Shown here: in pieces, positions 10,870 through 22,360 of the stretch
How positions within the stretch are numbered: the first letter of the stretch is position 1
Layout of the letters: each line of letters opens with the position of its first letter
Source of the DNA: Uranotaenia lowii
Taxonomy: Eukaryota > Arthropoda > Insecta > Diptera > Culicidae
Direction of reading: 5' to 3'
Assembly: GCF_029784155.1 (NCBI RefSeq)
Contig: NC_073693.1
Location: 169,003,104 to 169,067,103 of the forward strand
Length of the DNA: 64,000 nucleotides
Notes under the pieces: generated by a model
Database searches by the model: none
Seen by the model: only the letters and a program-made list of their open reading frames with translations
What the model was told of the DNA's origin: nothing
Translations under genes and position numbers: made by a program

Positions 10870-12270
10870 TTTCTATTATGGTTTGAGACCCCTCCCTCTC
10901 TCATGAAGGGAGGGAGAGGCCTCCCAAACAAAAGACATTTTTTTGCATAACTCGAGAACCCATCAAGCAAATGGTACCAAATTTATCATGGGGTGGTATT
11001 TGGGAACGAGAAATATTTCTATGAATATTAGGTATCCCTCCCTCCTCTCAGTGGGGTGATAGGAAGGGGGGAGGGAGGCTACCTTACAATTTTTCATATA
11101 ACTCGAGAACTAATCAAGATATTGAAACCACATTTGGCACGGGAAGGTATTTCGATACGAAAAAAATTTCAACGATTATTTGAGACCCCTCCCTCTTTCA
11201 AGTATAAAGGGGGAGGGGCCTCTTTCATGTTTTTTTACATAACTCAAAAACTAATAGATCAAATGGAACCAAATTTGGCATGGAACGATATTTGGGTACG
11301 AGAAATGCTTCTATGAATATTTGGTATCCATCACTCCTTCAAAGAGGTGGATGAAATGAGGGAGGAGAGGTCTTCCTTACAGTTTTCAGTATAACTGAAG
11401 AGTTGTTCGAGCAAATTGATATTTTTCATGTGAGGGTATTTGGATACGAGACATGTTTCTATTATAAATTGAAGCCCCAACTTTTTTCAGTTGAAAGATA
11501 TTAAGGAGGAAAGGGGGGCTTTCATACAATTTTTTGGATAATTCGAGAATTAATTGAGCAAATCAATCTAAATTTGACATCAAAAAGTATTTGAGTAAAA
11601 AAAATACTTTTTTTTTATGTGAAACAATTCCTTTCTTGCAGTGGGATGATAGAATTAGGAATATAGGAAGGGAAGGGAAGGCTTACATTTAACTTTTTTT
11701 TTTTATAAAATCCGAGAAATGGACAAAACTTAACATGGAAAATCATTTTGCTATGATTCTATGAATATCTGACACGCCATCCTCCTTTTAGTACATAGGA
11801 GGTACATAGGAGGAAGGAGGTGAGCTCAATACAATTTTGTTAGCATAAGTTCTCAGTTTATGCAAACGAAACCAACAAATGGAAACAAATATGGCATGGA
11901 AAGGTACTTGGTTACGAGATATGTTTCTACGAATGTTAGAGACCCTTACGCTTTGCAGTGTAGAGAGGGGAAGAAAGAAGGGGACTCCTTATACATGGGG
12001 TTGTAAAGCTTAAAACTTATCAACTTATCAATGGAGTAATATTTGATATAAGAGGATTTTCGGGCACGAAAAAATGGGTAATAATCATACCCACGACCAC
12101 GACCTCCATTCAGCAGGGGGTAAAAGGAAGGATAAGGTAGGCTCTCTTATAAGTTTTTAGCATAAATCCAAAGAATATCTAGCAAAAACAACCATATTTT
12201 TTTAAATTAGCTTTTTTGCGTACGATTAATTTGAGACCCTCCTTTTTCAGGGCCGAGCTTAAAGAAGCAC
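10870..12270 (+). repeat. Degenerate ~150-bp tandem array within Helitron 1
   Basis: The phrase ATAACTCGAGAAC and its variants recur at about 10946, 11097, 11238, 11390 and 11537, giving a period of roughly 140-152 bp; weaker units continue to about 12270. Each unit holds a pyrimidine/purine pair such as CCCTCCCTC and GAGGGAGG able to form a hairpin, followed by AAATGGAACCAAATTTGGCA-like sequence. Open frames here are by-products. Confidence 0.75.
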
Positions 12271-13056
12271 ATTAAAATTATCAAATCTTTAACACCAATT
12301 TATAGATCAAAATTCAGAAAATTAGTTTAAGTCATCTTTGTGTTGCAATTCGAAACTCCAGCTGCAGCTCTCATTTTAAAGCGGTTTTAAAATAATCTCA
12401 ACAAAACAATAAAAGTTAGAATAATTTCTGAAAATATCATTTGTTTTGGAAAGGTGTAGCAAAGCACACCGGGTCAGCTAGTAAATTATAAAAATGCATC
12501 ATCGTAAATGTGTATGAATCGAATGGTATAATGTAACGTACAACATTCCACCAATGCGACAAAACGTACCAAAGTAAATCAATCATCGTTATAACATCGT
12601 ATATTGTATTGTCGAAGTCGTAAACCAGAAAATCATCAAATCATTTACCTATATCGCCTCCACTTTTGGTAGGTATATGCTTTTTTCAAACATCATATAC
12701 GATTATTATTACCAGCATAGATGAACGTATATCTTTTGATATACATACCAAATTGTTGGCTGGGTAGCTTATCAAACCTTCCCTGCGTAAAAGCTCATAA
12801 GTTGTTCAAAATGTTTTTTAACTAATTTGGTAACAAATAAATCAAACTGTTTTCATAAATTATAAATTAAAAGCAGTCAAACGAAATTGAATATAACCTG
12901 GACAGATTAAATGAAGAATTCATTCAGGCAATTGTTGGTTAGTAGAAACATGAACTTTTTATTTGTTTGATTTATCCAATTTTTTTTGTGTTTTTCTGGA
13001 CATTTACATAGCTGTTCTTCATTTGAAAAAAAAAACGATGGCTTGGTCATTTTACC

Positions 13057-14210
13057 CAAACGATAGCATTTTGTAAACAACCGCCATGGAAGCCGAACGG
13101 AGAGATCAAATTGTGCACAGTTTTCTTGAAAATCCATTGTTGTCGGCATCGAAGCTAGCTAAACAGCTTAAAATGCCCAGAAATACCGTATGGCGTGTTA
13201 TCAAGCAGTACAAGGAAACATTGACGACGGCTCGGAAGCCGCATTCGAAGCGTCGGAGTGGAACTGTCGACCGGAAACTGCGTGGGAAAGTCATCAAGGC
13301 CGTCAAGAGGAATCCCAATCATTCAGACCGCGATTTGGCCAATAAGTTCCAGGCCGCTCACAGTACGGTGCGACGAATTCGTCTCCGGGAAGGAATAAGG
13401 TCATTCCGAGCCAGCAAACAGCCAAATCGGACGCTGAAGCAGAACAATGTGGCCAGAATCCGTGCTCGAAAGCTGTACGACCAAGTGCTGACCAAGTTCG
13501 ACGGATGTATTCTGATGGACGATGAGACCTACGTGAAGGCGGACTTTGGGCAAATCCCAGGTCAAAAATTTTATTTGGCAACGGCTCGGGGGATATACCT
13601 GCAAAATTTAAGTTCGTGTTTGCGGATAAATTCGCCCGCAAGTACATGATTTGGCAGGGGATATGCAGTTGTGGACAGAAAACCAAAGTCTTTCTCACTG
13701 ACAAGACAATGACATCAGAAGTCTACAAAAAAGAGTGCCTACAGAAACGGATTCTGATGTTTATTTGTGCCCACGACCGTCCAGTAATGTTTTGGCCGGA
13801 CCTCGCAAGCTGCCATTACAGCAAAACGATTATGGAATGGTACGCAACGAACGGGGTCAGCGTAATACCGAAGGACCTCAACCCCCCAAACTGCCCCCAG
13901 TTCCGGCCGATAGAGAAAAACTGGGCAATCACGAAGCGGAGGCTTAAGGCAAAGGGAAAACTTGTTAGGAACATGACTCAAATGAAGAACTGGTGGAATC
14001 AAATCGCCAAAACGGTGGACGAAAAGGGTGGCCGTATTACGGGAAAAGTACGAGAATTTCTTCGAAACAGCCATGAATAATTTTTTTAATTTTTTTTATG
14101 AAAGAGTAAAGAAAATGCTACATTTGTATGAAAAACAAATTATGAATTCGTTAATAAATGACTGAACTACACGCAATTGTTTGTGTTCCAATATTAAATG
14201 AAGCAGACTT
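13057..14210 (+). mobile_element. ITmD37E transposon, copy B (5'-truncated)
   Basis: From 13057 onward this is nearly identical to copy A from 5020. The 3' inverted repeat is intact, ending AAGCAGACTT at 14210 with TA at 14211-14212. The 5' inverted repeat and about 135 bp of leader present in copy A are missing; unrelated sequence begins abruptly upstream. The copy could not move by itself without its left end. Confidence 0.85.
13086..14080 (+). pseudogene. DD37E transposase, copy B (one frameshift)
   Basis: The N-terminal part (13086 to about 13590) matches copy A with very few differences and includes both helix-turn-helix regions and the first catalytic aspartate (MDDETYVK). One G is missing from the G run at about 13587-13592, shifting the frame. 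The remainder (about 13600-14080) is open and holds PDLASCHY and FRPIEKNW with the 37-residue spacing. Relative to copy A it lacks 15 bp in frame near 14030, where copy A encodes VRRLM-type residues. Copy B is uninterrupted by insertions and keeps the tryptophan codon lost in copy A. The two copies are broken at different places. Confidence 0.9.
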
Positions 14211-14470
14211 TAATCTATTTCAATTAAAAAAAAATTGCACCAAATGGCTGCAAAATGTCTACTGCCACAGGAATTGGCATATTCTCAATGAGTTTTTTAT
14301 GACTACATATTCAAAAAGAACAAAAAGAGTGGTTCCGGAGGCTATCAGGCTTTTCCAGAGATATAATTCCATACATGTCGAGAATTCCCGGGAATTAAAC
14401 TATGATTCCCGGGAATCGGGAATTCATGAATTTTTCAAATTCTCGGGAAATCCCGGGACGGACACTCATA

Positions 14471-16666
14471 GCATAAACGAATAGGCTATTAGATTATGGG
14501 TTGAAACTTGAAGTCAGTTTTGCAGCAAATATTCTACAAAACACAAAAAATACTGTTTTTTCACCTACTTGGACAAGTGATTATGTTTCCTATGTTGTTA
14601 AAAGCGCGCACTTTTCGCATATGTGAGTGCAACTGTTCGACCATTGTTGGTTTTCGATGCAAAAAAAATATTGTTAAATAATAACAATAAATTTTATAAC
14701 TTTTAAAAGAGATGGTGGCCCACTTTGTCGTCTTCAAATGAAAGTTGCATCATGAATTGGACTATACTATACAGGCCAACATTTTCAACAGGCGGGCCAA
14801 ATTTTGGATATGAGATTTGCTCGCGGTCCAAACAAGTAATTTTTCTTTAACATTCCAGGAAAAAAAAACAGAATATTCCATAAAAATTGAAATTCTTTCA
14901 AGCGATTCAAGGCCTTCATTGTAAATTTCATAAATGTCAAATCGCCACCTATTAACAATATTTTTACGTTAACCGGTTTCCATGAAAAAATTTATAGGTG
15001 TTTCGAATTAAAACTTTAAAAAAATAACATGGAATGGAATTGTTGCAAAATTGAATCGTTCAAAAACTCTCGGCATTAAAAAGATTATTTACAAAACGTA
15101 CTTACCTATTCCTATGTAAGTACCTCCTGAACTCTTGCAAGTTGAACTCAAAATTTACCCTTTTTTGCACTTAGAAAAAAAATATAAAATTTCAGAAGAA
15201 TGTTTCATAATACCCAATTTTGATTTGATTTAGGTATCGGTGTAAATTCTTTTTAAATTTTAAGAACACGTTACCAATACTAAGCTAATTAATTTGGTTT
15301 AATATTCATACTTATACCTTTTACTATTGAAATTAAGCAAAAAAAACAAATTTTAAATACCTTTCAGAGTTTCGAATTTTTGAATAAAAAGAGCAAATGT
15401 TATAAAATGTCGATAGATATTCGATGACTTTAAAACAAATTTTTCTTTACGAATAGTTAATAAACATTGTTAAATATAACTTTGATGATGATGTTAATGG
15501 GGGTCGGAAATTTTGAAAGATTGATATAATCAGTAAAAATCAATCGACTGGTTGGGTAATGAATAAATTGATTTTCGGCGATTTAAGTCACGAAAAAATC
15601 TGAAAACAATTTTTATTTCTTCGTCCGACGTTTCGGCACTTATTATGCCTTTTTCAATGAGTTGTAAAACGTGATATTAATTCACCAAAAATTTTTTGAA
15701 TCTGTTAAACTGTCTAATGCTAAACTGTCTAATGGGGAAATGTAAGTCCAGTTGTTATTGATCTGGTTGAGATGGATATAACACTTTGAAAGTTTTGAAA
15801 AACGAAAACGGATATAAAAATGATTTCCAATGCAATTAGGTTTTTTTTCTATCAGTTCTTGTTTTCGAGATAACTCTTTAAAATAAGTAAAATTCCATTA
15901 ATTAAATTTGTAAACTTTTTTTTCAAACCACATAGCGTCTCAAAGATTTTGAAAAGAGTGTTTTAAAATCAATTAACAATTTTTCAGAAGACCCACGTAT
16001 AATTTTAATCTGTGAAGTAATTTGCTTTCTGTCAATTTTTCCCAATCCTGCAAAAATACGGTTAATAAAACGGAATTTAGAAAAAAAATTAAACCAATTT
16101 GAATCTATGATATTTTTTAAGCATAATCCGAATTGTGTCACAGTCTGCAACAAAGTTGTCAAATGAGTTGAAATATTCAATAATAAATAATCAAAGACAT
16201 TCTTAAATGACGTAAGGAATAGTTGTGATGTTGTCTATTCCAAGTTTTAAAATTGTAGGATTGAATTGAGTATTTTTGAAACAAATAAAAAAAAATTAAA
16301 AAATAAAATAAAAAAAAACTTAAAAAAAATTTAAAAAAAATTTAAAAAAAAATTAAACAAGAATAAAAAAATAATAAAAAATTAAAAAAAAAACATTAAA
16401 AATAAAAAAAAAAAATAAAAAATAGAAAAAAACGAATAGCAAATCAGTTATTGGAACAGAGGCAGCGAAAATGCTGTTCTCCTGTGGATGTGTCAAATAT
16501 TGTACAATTTGGGGATTTACATTTTTTGATTGGAATTGTAATTGATCCTTAATTCAGTGACGGTAATCTTCCTGTAGAATAACATTATATCAAATCAAGA
16601 GGATCAACTTTCATTTTAAATTAATTTGATGATGATTTAGGTAATTTTTTTTCGAATGATATAAAC
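14471..16666. other. Unassigned AT-rich region
   Basis: No gene is visible. Sequence near 14772-14830 (CAGGCCAACATTTTC, then GGCGGGCC) resembles a hAT-like end. About 15620-15655 has the phrase CGTCCGACGTTTCGGC. A low-complexity A/T tract occupies 16278-16432. The rest has nothing I can classify. Confidence 0.35.
16278..16432. repeat. Low-complexity A-rich tract
   Basis: Long runs of A broken by single or double T give an (A)nT-type low-complexity tract of about 150 bp. It has no internal periodicity strong enough to call a true tandem repeat. Confidence 0.85.
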
Positions 16667-16857
16667 TAGAGATGTACCGAATAATTGAGATAAGTATTCG
16701 GCCGAATAGGAAAAATATTTATATTTAAAATTTATACAATAACAAACTTTTCAATTTTTTTAAATGAAATTGAAAAATCTACTTAATAATCAAAATCTTA
16801 TGGTTTCAATAAAACATCTCAGGTGTATCCGTGTGCCTTTCACTGTATATCACAGTA

Positions 16858-19114
16858 CAGGGCCGTAGGAAGAACCGACTCATGGGGGGGGGGGGGTTTT
16901 GGTGACTAATTTTTACCTATGATTTTTTGTCTAAAAACACACGAATAAAAAATTAAAACAAATTATGTTTGTAAGTTTTGTAACTATATGATTATTCATT
17001 TTTAAGTACTCATCCATAGTTTTCGTATGAATTTGTAACTTAAAAGAAGACACGAATGCCACAAGGGTGGTAAAGTGTCATTAATAAAACCTTAAAAAAG
17101 TAACTCTAGAAAAGTGGGCTTTGGGCTACAGACTGAGTGAAATTTTTTTTTAATGAAACCTCTAGAAACAAAATATGAAATTGGCTTTCATCGATGATCA
17201 AAATTTTTGAATTTGTTTAAAACTCTGGTTCATCAAAACTATCTGATTTGAGCATAAAATAAGAACTTTTTAGGATAGCTTTTAATTTCTTAAAAAAAAA
17301 CTTATTCTATACTAAAATTAAACAAGCCCAATCTTCGAAACTCTTTTGCAAATTAAAAGATTCAAACCTTTGATGAAAATAAATAAAATTTTCAAAATAA
17401 AAAGGTAAGAATCAAATTTGCTTGATGCAAACTTGATATGGATATATTTATGATTTTAGTTATAAATTTGGCTTTAAAAAAAGCTGCAATACTAATAATG
17501 TTGAACAATACACCGAAAAAATAAAAAAAATTGTGCAGATTTTTTAGGTAAAGATCAGGTACATGTTTCTTAAACAGGGAATGTTTTGCAGGAAAAATCA
17601 ATGCCATACTAAAAATCCTGTGGATGATTTTTTTTAAATATAATTTGAGATATTTGGCATGAATCAAAACTAAGAAAATTAACTCAAATTTGTGATTAGC
17701 TGAATTGTGTGTATAAACTTATTCTGATTAAAAACTTAGAAATCTGCAAATTGAATTGACAAGCAAATTTTTCTCTTGAATTTATCAACAATTTTATGTT
17801 GATTGAAAAACTCATTCACAAGGTAAATCTTTTTCTGAATTCTAAACCGTAATTCAAAAATTGAATTTTGAATCTGTTTCCGAATTTCTGTACGATTTCC
17901 GAAATTTACAAAAAATACGATTTCCTAATCTTGACTCCAGATCAGAATATTATGAGCCAAATCTTAGAGCCCTAATTTATGAATTAATTTTTTAAATTTT
18001 GAGTGCTGGTTTAATCTTAATTAATTATTTCAATTAATTATTTTTAATTTGTTTTGTGAATCTGATTAAAAATGTGAATTTCGAATGATGAATCAGAATC
18101 TGGTTTTCAATTTTGGATCGCCACTTAGAAGCTTTAAATGTTTAAATTTTGTGTAAGAATAAATTTCAAGAACATCGAATACAAAACAATTTTTTTCTTT
18201 TTCCATATTTGGAAAACTATTAATAAAATATTGAAAATGCATTTGATTTTCGATAAACATGATTCAAATTTTATATGAAATGCAAAACCGAATTCAAACA
18301 AGGATTTCAAAGACACTTTACATTCCTAATTTCTTATGATTATTCGAACTGAAAATCAAAAATCCTAAATTTGATACAGAATCAGAAATACGAAAATATG
18401 TAGAAATTAAATTTTGGTTATAGGAATATGGAACCAGAACCTCCAAAATGGGTTTAATTTAAAATTGGATATTCAGACCTAGATATCTATGATAAGGTTG
18501 CCAAATTGCTTGGTTTTAAACGGATTGGCCCGGATATTTTATATAAAATTTGGGAAGAGTACGGTCCGACCCAGTTGCCCAGATTTCATTAGAAAAGCCC
18601 GGATTTTGCCCGGGTTTGGTCTCATTTTTATTCTTAAATCAGACTCTAAAATTAACAAATTGTGTTGTTATTTTTTTTATTTATGCGTCCAACTATCATG
18701 AAAGGTCTTTTAAGTTTTTTTTTCTTGATTTTTAAAATTGACCGGTTTTGCCTGGATTTGGACGTCAATTTTGAATACAAATACCCAAATTTTGCCAGGT
18801 TTTTATATAAGACAGCCCGGATTTGTCCGTCCCGGATAGGTGTCGAAAATAATCTGACATCTGACTTATTCTATGAACAAATGAGAAAATTTTGAAAAAC
18901 TGTAGCAGAATTTTGAACTTGAAATGGGTTTTTGGGGTTTTGGTATTAGTTTTAAGTTCGGATAGCTACTCTTGAATATCTTTGCTCTATTGTCATAATT
19001 TGATTATGAATTTAAAATTTTGAGTGTAGTATAAAATACCTCGCTTGCTTTTTTGGACCCTCATGGGGGGGGGTTTAACCCCCAAAACCCCCCCCCCCCG
19101 TTCCTACGGCCATG
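16858..19114. mobile_element. hAT-type element nested in the previous one
   Basis: The ends CAGGGCCGTAGGAA and (minus strand) CATGGCCGTAGGAA are inverted repeats flanked by exact 8-bp duplications TCACAGTA (16850-16857 and 19115-19122). Long G and C runs lie just inside both ends (about 16886-16899 and 19086-19099). A 91-codon frame (17392-17667, minus) and others in the interior are AT-driven and not convincing as transposase remains. Confidence 0.9.
18493..18840 (+). mobile_element. Degenerate TAAGGTTGCCA element fragment
   Basis: The left end TAAGGTTGCCA matches the MITE at 35950-36107, and the interior has repeated CCCGGAT/GCCCGG motifs like those found there. No matching right end is seen, so the copy is truncated or decayed. 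It lies inside the hAT-type element at 16858-19114. Confidence 0.5.
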
Positions 19115-19955
19115 TCACAGTATACCCAGGCTTGTCCATAAATATTATAAAGAATTCGAGATATGTCAAATTTTGCCGAGATAGCTATGTATTGTTTAAA
19201 ACTTCTGGGATTTTGCCCGAATTTATTAAGCTTATTTGCCAAATCAAATAAAAATTTCAAAATCTTTCTTGAAAAATTTTGTTTCCTAAAACGATTTTCT
19301 AAAAAACTTCAAATGAACATGAATTTTTATTTAATCCTTTGATACGATTTTAACACTGCTGCTGTGATTCAACGAAAACTTTAAATTTTGAGTAATTTTC
19401 TTTTGTATGAATCATTTGTATTCTCTTGTATGATTAAGAATAATGCCTAGATTTTGTTCAGATCAGCCTTTTTTTTATAAAATCGGCTCGATCGTGTTGA
19501 TACGTGTGTAGAAAGTACGCTATTGTATCGTTAAGTATCGTTGTTTTTGACAAATATTTTGAAGATATCATGCTCAAATTCGACCCTTATTTAATTCAAT
19601 AACAAATAAGCAATTTCAAATTGTTTGGCACCTGTTTCGACATGATATTTCTTTGATGATAAACGCCCTAGAAGCGGCAAGTCATCTGATGTCCTTTCAG
19701 CTATTGGTGACATTTTGAAAATCAGATAGACCACTACTTGAAAAATTTCTTGAAAAAAAAAAATTCTTTTTGAAATTATCGACTCAAAACATGAGGGGCA
19801 TTTAAATGAAAGGAATATAAGGAAATTGAAATAACCCCTTTGGTTAAAAGTTCAATAGAATATTCGACCGGATATTCGATTTGCCAAATAGTTGAAAAGG
19901 TCAATATTTGGAATTCGCGGCCGTTCACCGAATACCCCTATTAGGTACATCTCTA

Positions 19956-20545
19956 ATATGAACCAAGAAAAACATACATTTCTGAAAACATGGTGGTTTC
20001 CCGTGGGCCATGGTTTGGCCACCCATGCCCTACAATTTCATTACAAGCAGTGTGTGTAAATGCTGTTTCCATAACTCTAAAGCGCCTTTTGGTAAAATTT
20101 CAGTTGCCTCATATTTGTTCTGGTATCCAATTCAAAGAGTGAAAAGTGCCTGTCGAAACTCAAAATATCAGTATTGAAAATTTAACTTGAATATCGAAAT
20201 CCAGATTTTTGTGAAGGTAAAAAATTTAGTGCATGTTATGATTTTTGATCGTATAAAAGGCAAGAACAAGGAAACGGTCTGTTTCACAAAACCAATCAAG
20301 TAGAGAATAAAATTGCAAGTAAATGAACTTATTGAAACGGTTTTAAAACAAAACAAGTCAGAACTGTCAAAACTTGCTATTTTACCCGAATGAGATATAA
20401 TGGGAAACATATTTAAACAATATTTTTCCACATATGCCAGCAATCACAAAGCTTGTTAATGCCAATTTGCCTCTGCATCTTGTGCAAATTTTTCAACAAT
20501 TCAAGGATGTTATGATTGAAGTTTGATCTGTGGGTACCTATACAT
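19956..20545. other. Unassigned gap
   Basis: No gene or element end is seen except a possible hAT-like end near 20001-20027 (GGCCATGGTTTGGCCACCC). This might pair with the GGCCAACATTTTC sequence near 14772, but no target duplication was found. Confidence 0.35.
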
Positions 20546-22360
20546 TAGGGTGTCCCAAAATTGCATTACTTCTGGGAATCTGAGGGCTCACCCTCCAAAT
20601 GGTAGATTAGGAAGTGCCGAACAAACTTTTGTATGGGGCCGACTAAAAAAATCATGTTTAGAGGTTCCGCAAGCGCGATCTTTAAAAAAAGTCCACTTTC
20701 AAAAGATTTGATTTTAAATAAATTCTGGGTCCAAAAATTTTCATAAAATTTATATATTTTATATTTTTTTAATTTTGTTTGAGTTAAAAACTACACGTAA
20801 AAAATACAAAATGAACCAAATTTGTATCAAAATGTAAAACTAGCAAGCTATTTTCAAGAAAAAAAATTTTTTTGGTCCATAAATGTTGAATTCAACTCAC
20901 CAAAATGTGTACCAAGCGTAGAATATTTTTGATACCAATGCCATCAAAAGATGCGGATTTTTATGCACTTAAACTTTGCTGAACAAAACATGTGATTTGT
21001 ATCAACGTGTGAACAGCTATTCACGATTCAATGCTTAACAAAAATAACAATTTAGGATATTTTTTATTTAATTTTTCAAATTTGTCTTAATAAATACCTA
21101 CTTTAAAATCAAAATACTTGCAAAAAAAGACTAAGATGGTTTAAAGAAGTCATAAGAAGGCCATATGCCGAATTTGAGCAGAATCGGACAACAGGAAGGG
21201 GTTGCACTGAATATCAAGTGTGAAAGGGATTCTGAGACATAGTGTTCTAAAGAAGCATAAAAAACTGGTTTTTCATCATACATTTTTGTCTTTATCAACC
21301 GATTGCTTGGTTATGTAAGTTTTATTAAAATTTCAATTAAGACTAACATTTCACCTGAAGACTGCAACTCGATTGGACTTAAAACAAAAAAGTTATGGCT
21401 GTTCAAAGATTGTATTTTGGTTACAAATTGTCCTGTAAAACTCAATGAGTAAAAAGTACTCATTGTGTGTTAAACGACAATTTGCCACAAAAATACAATC
21501 TTGGAACAGCCATAACTTTTTTGTTTTAAGTCCAATCGAGTTGCAGTCTTCAGGTGAAATGTTAGTCTTGATTGAAATTTTAATAAAACTTACATAACCA
21601 AGCAATCGATTGATAAAGACAAAAATGAATGATGAAAAACCAGTTTTTTGTGCTTCTTTAGAACACTATGTCTCGGAATCCCTGTCACACTTTAGATTCA
21701 GTGTCCCTTCCTGTTGTCCGATTCTGCTCAAATTCGGCATATGGTCTTCTGATGACTCCTTTAAATCAACTAAGTCTTTTTTTGCAAGTATTTTGATTTT
21801 AAAGTAGGTATTTATTAAGACGAATTTGATAAATTAAATAAAAAATATCCTAAATTGTTATTTTTGTTAAGCATTAAATAGTGAATAGCTGTTCACACGT
21901 TGATACAAACCACATGTTTTGTTCAGCAAAGTTTAAGTGCACAAAAATCCGCATCTTATAATGGCATTGGTATCATAAATATTCTACGCTTGGTACACAT
22001 TTTGGTCAGTTGAATTCGAAATTTTTGGACCAAAAAATTTTTTTTCCTTGAAAATAGCTTGCTAGTTTTACATTTTGATACAAATTTGGTTCATTTTGTA
22101 TTTTTTACGTGTAGTTTTTAACTCAAACAAAATTAAAAAAATATAAAATATATAAATTTTCTGAAAATTTTTGGACCCAGAATTTATTTAAAATCAAATC
22201 TTTTGAAAGTGGACTTTTTTTAAAGATCGCGCTTGCGGAATCTCTGAACATGAATTTTTTTAGTCAGCTCCATACAAAAGTTTGTTCTGCACATCCTAAT
22301 CTACCATTTGGAGGGTGAGCCCCCAGATTCCCAGAAGTAATGCAATTTTGGGACACCCTA
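20546..22360. mobile_element. 1.8-kb hAT-type giant palindrome
   Basis: The left arm (20546 to about 21450) and right arm (about 21455-22360) are near-perfect reverse complements along their entire length, meeting at AATGAGTA/TACTCATT near 21452. The ends TAGGGTGTCCCAAAATTGC are flanked by exact 8-bp duplications CTATACAT (20538-20545 and 22361-22368). It moved as one unit of about 1815 bp with hAT-type chemistry. The open frames at 21393-21605 (minus) and 21610-21807 (plus) mirror each other across the palindrome and are not genes. Confidence 0.9.

Larger units (their letters stand above)
10736..12481 (+). mobile_element. Nonautonomous Helitron-like element 1
   Basis: It starts with TC (TCTATATATATAAAAATGAA) and ends with CTAG after a hairpin (GGTGTAGCAAAGCACACC) and the spacer GGGTCAG. 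It lies between host A (10735) and T (12482) with no target duplication. These are the standard Helitron hallmarks. The same two ends recur at 41734 and 45320. No Rep/helicase coding sequence is present, so it depends on an autonomous partner. Most of its length is a tandem array of about 150-bp units. Confidence 0.85.
10364..12764. mobile_element. TIR element with CCCAGCCAACA ends, split by a Helitron
   Basis: The ends CCCAGCCAACA are inverted repeats with TA on both sides (10362-10363 and 12765-12766). About 370 bp at the left and 280 bp at the right remain native. Both parts carry many copies of TCGTA/TACGA. The 10736-12481 Helitron-like element interrupts it. The superfamily is not determined; no transposase is visible. 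Confidence 0.75.
9034..14470. mobile_element. Composite with hAT-type ends hosting nested elements
   Basis: The left end TAGAGTGTCC and the right end (minus strand) ATGAGTGTCC are inverted repeats, followed on both sides by runs of TTCCCGGGAAT-like motifs. The flanks TCATAAAC (9026-9033) and GCATAAAC (14471-14478) match at seven of eight bases. The interior is mostly later insertions: a palindrome (9118-10314), a TIR element with a Helitron (10364-12764), and ITmD37E copy B (13057-14210). The native element was probably short, and I see no hAT transposase. Confidence 0.7.
16667..19955. mobile_element. hAT-type element (TAGAGATGTACC ends)
   Basis: The ends TAGAGATGTACCGAATA and (minus strand) TAGAGATGTACCTAATA are inverted repeats. 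Flanks ATATAAAC (16659-16666) and ATATGAAC (19956-19963) agree at seven of eight bases, fitting a hAT target duplication. The ends hold TATTCGGCCGAAT-like motifs. Another hAT-type element is inserted at 16858-19114. Only about 1 kb is native, and no transposase is recognisable. Confidence 0.85.

Noticed and set aside
14772..20027. Possible outer hAT-type element around the 16667-19955 nest
   Set aside because: GGCCAACATTTTC/GGCGGGCC at the left and GGCCATGGTTTGGCC at the right look like hAT ends, but the inverted repeat is poor and no 8-bp duplication matches.
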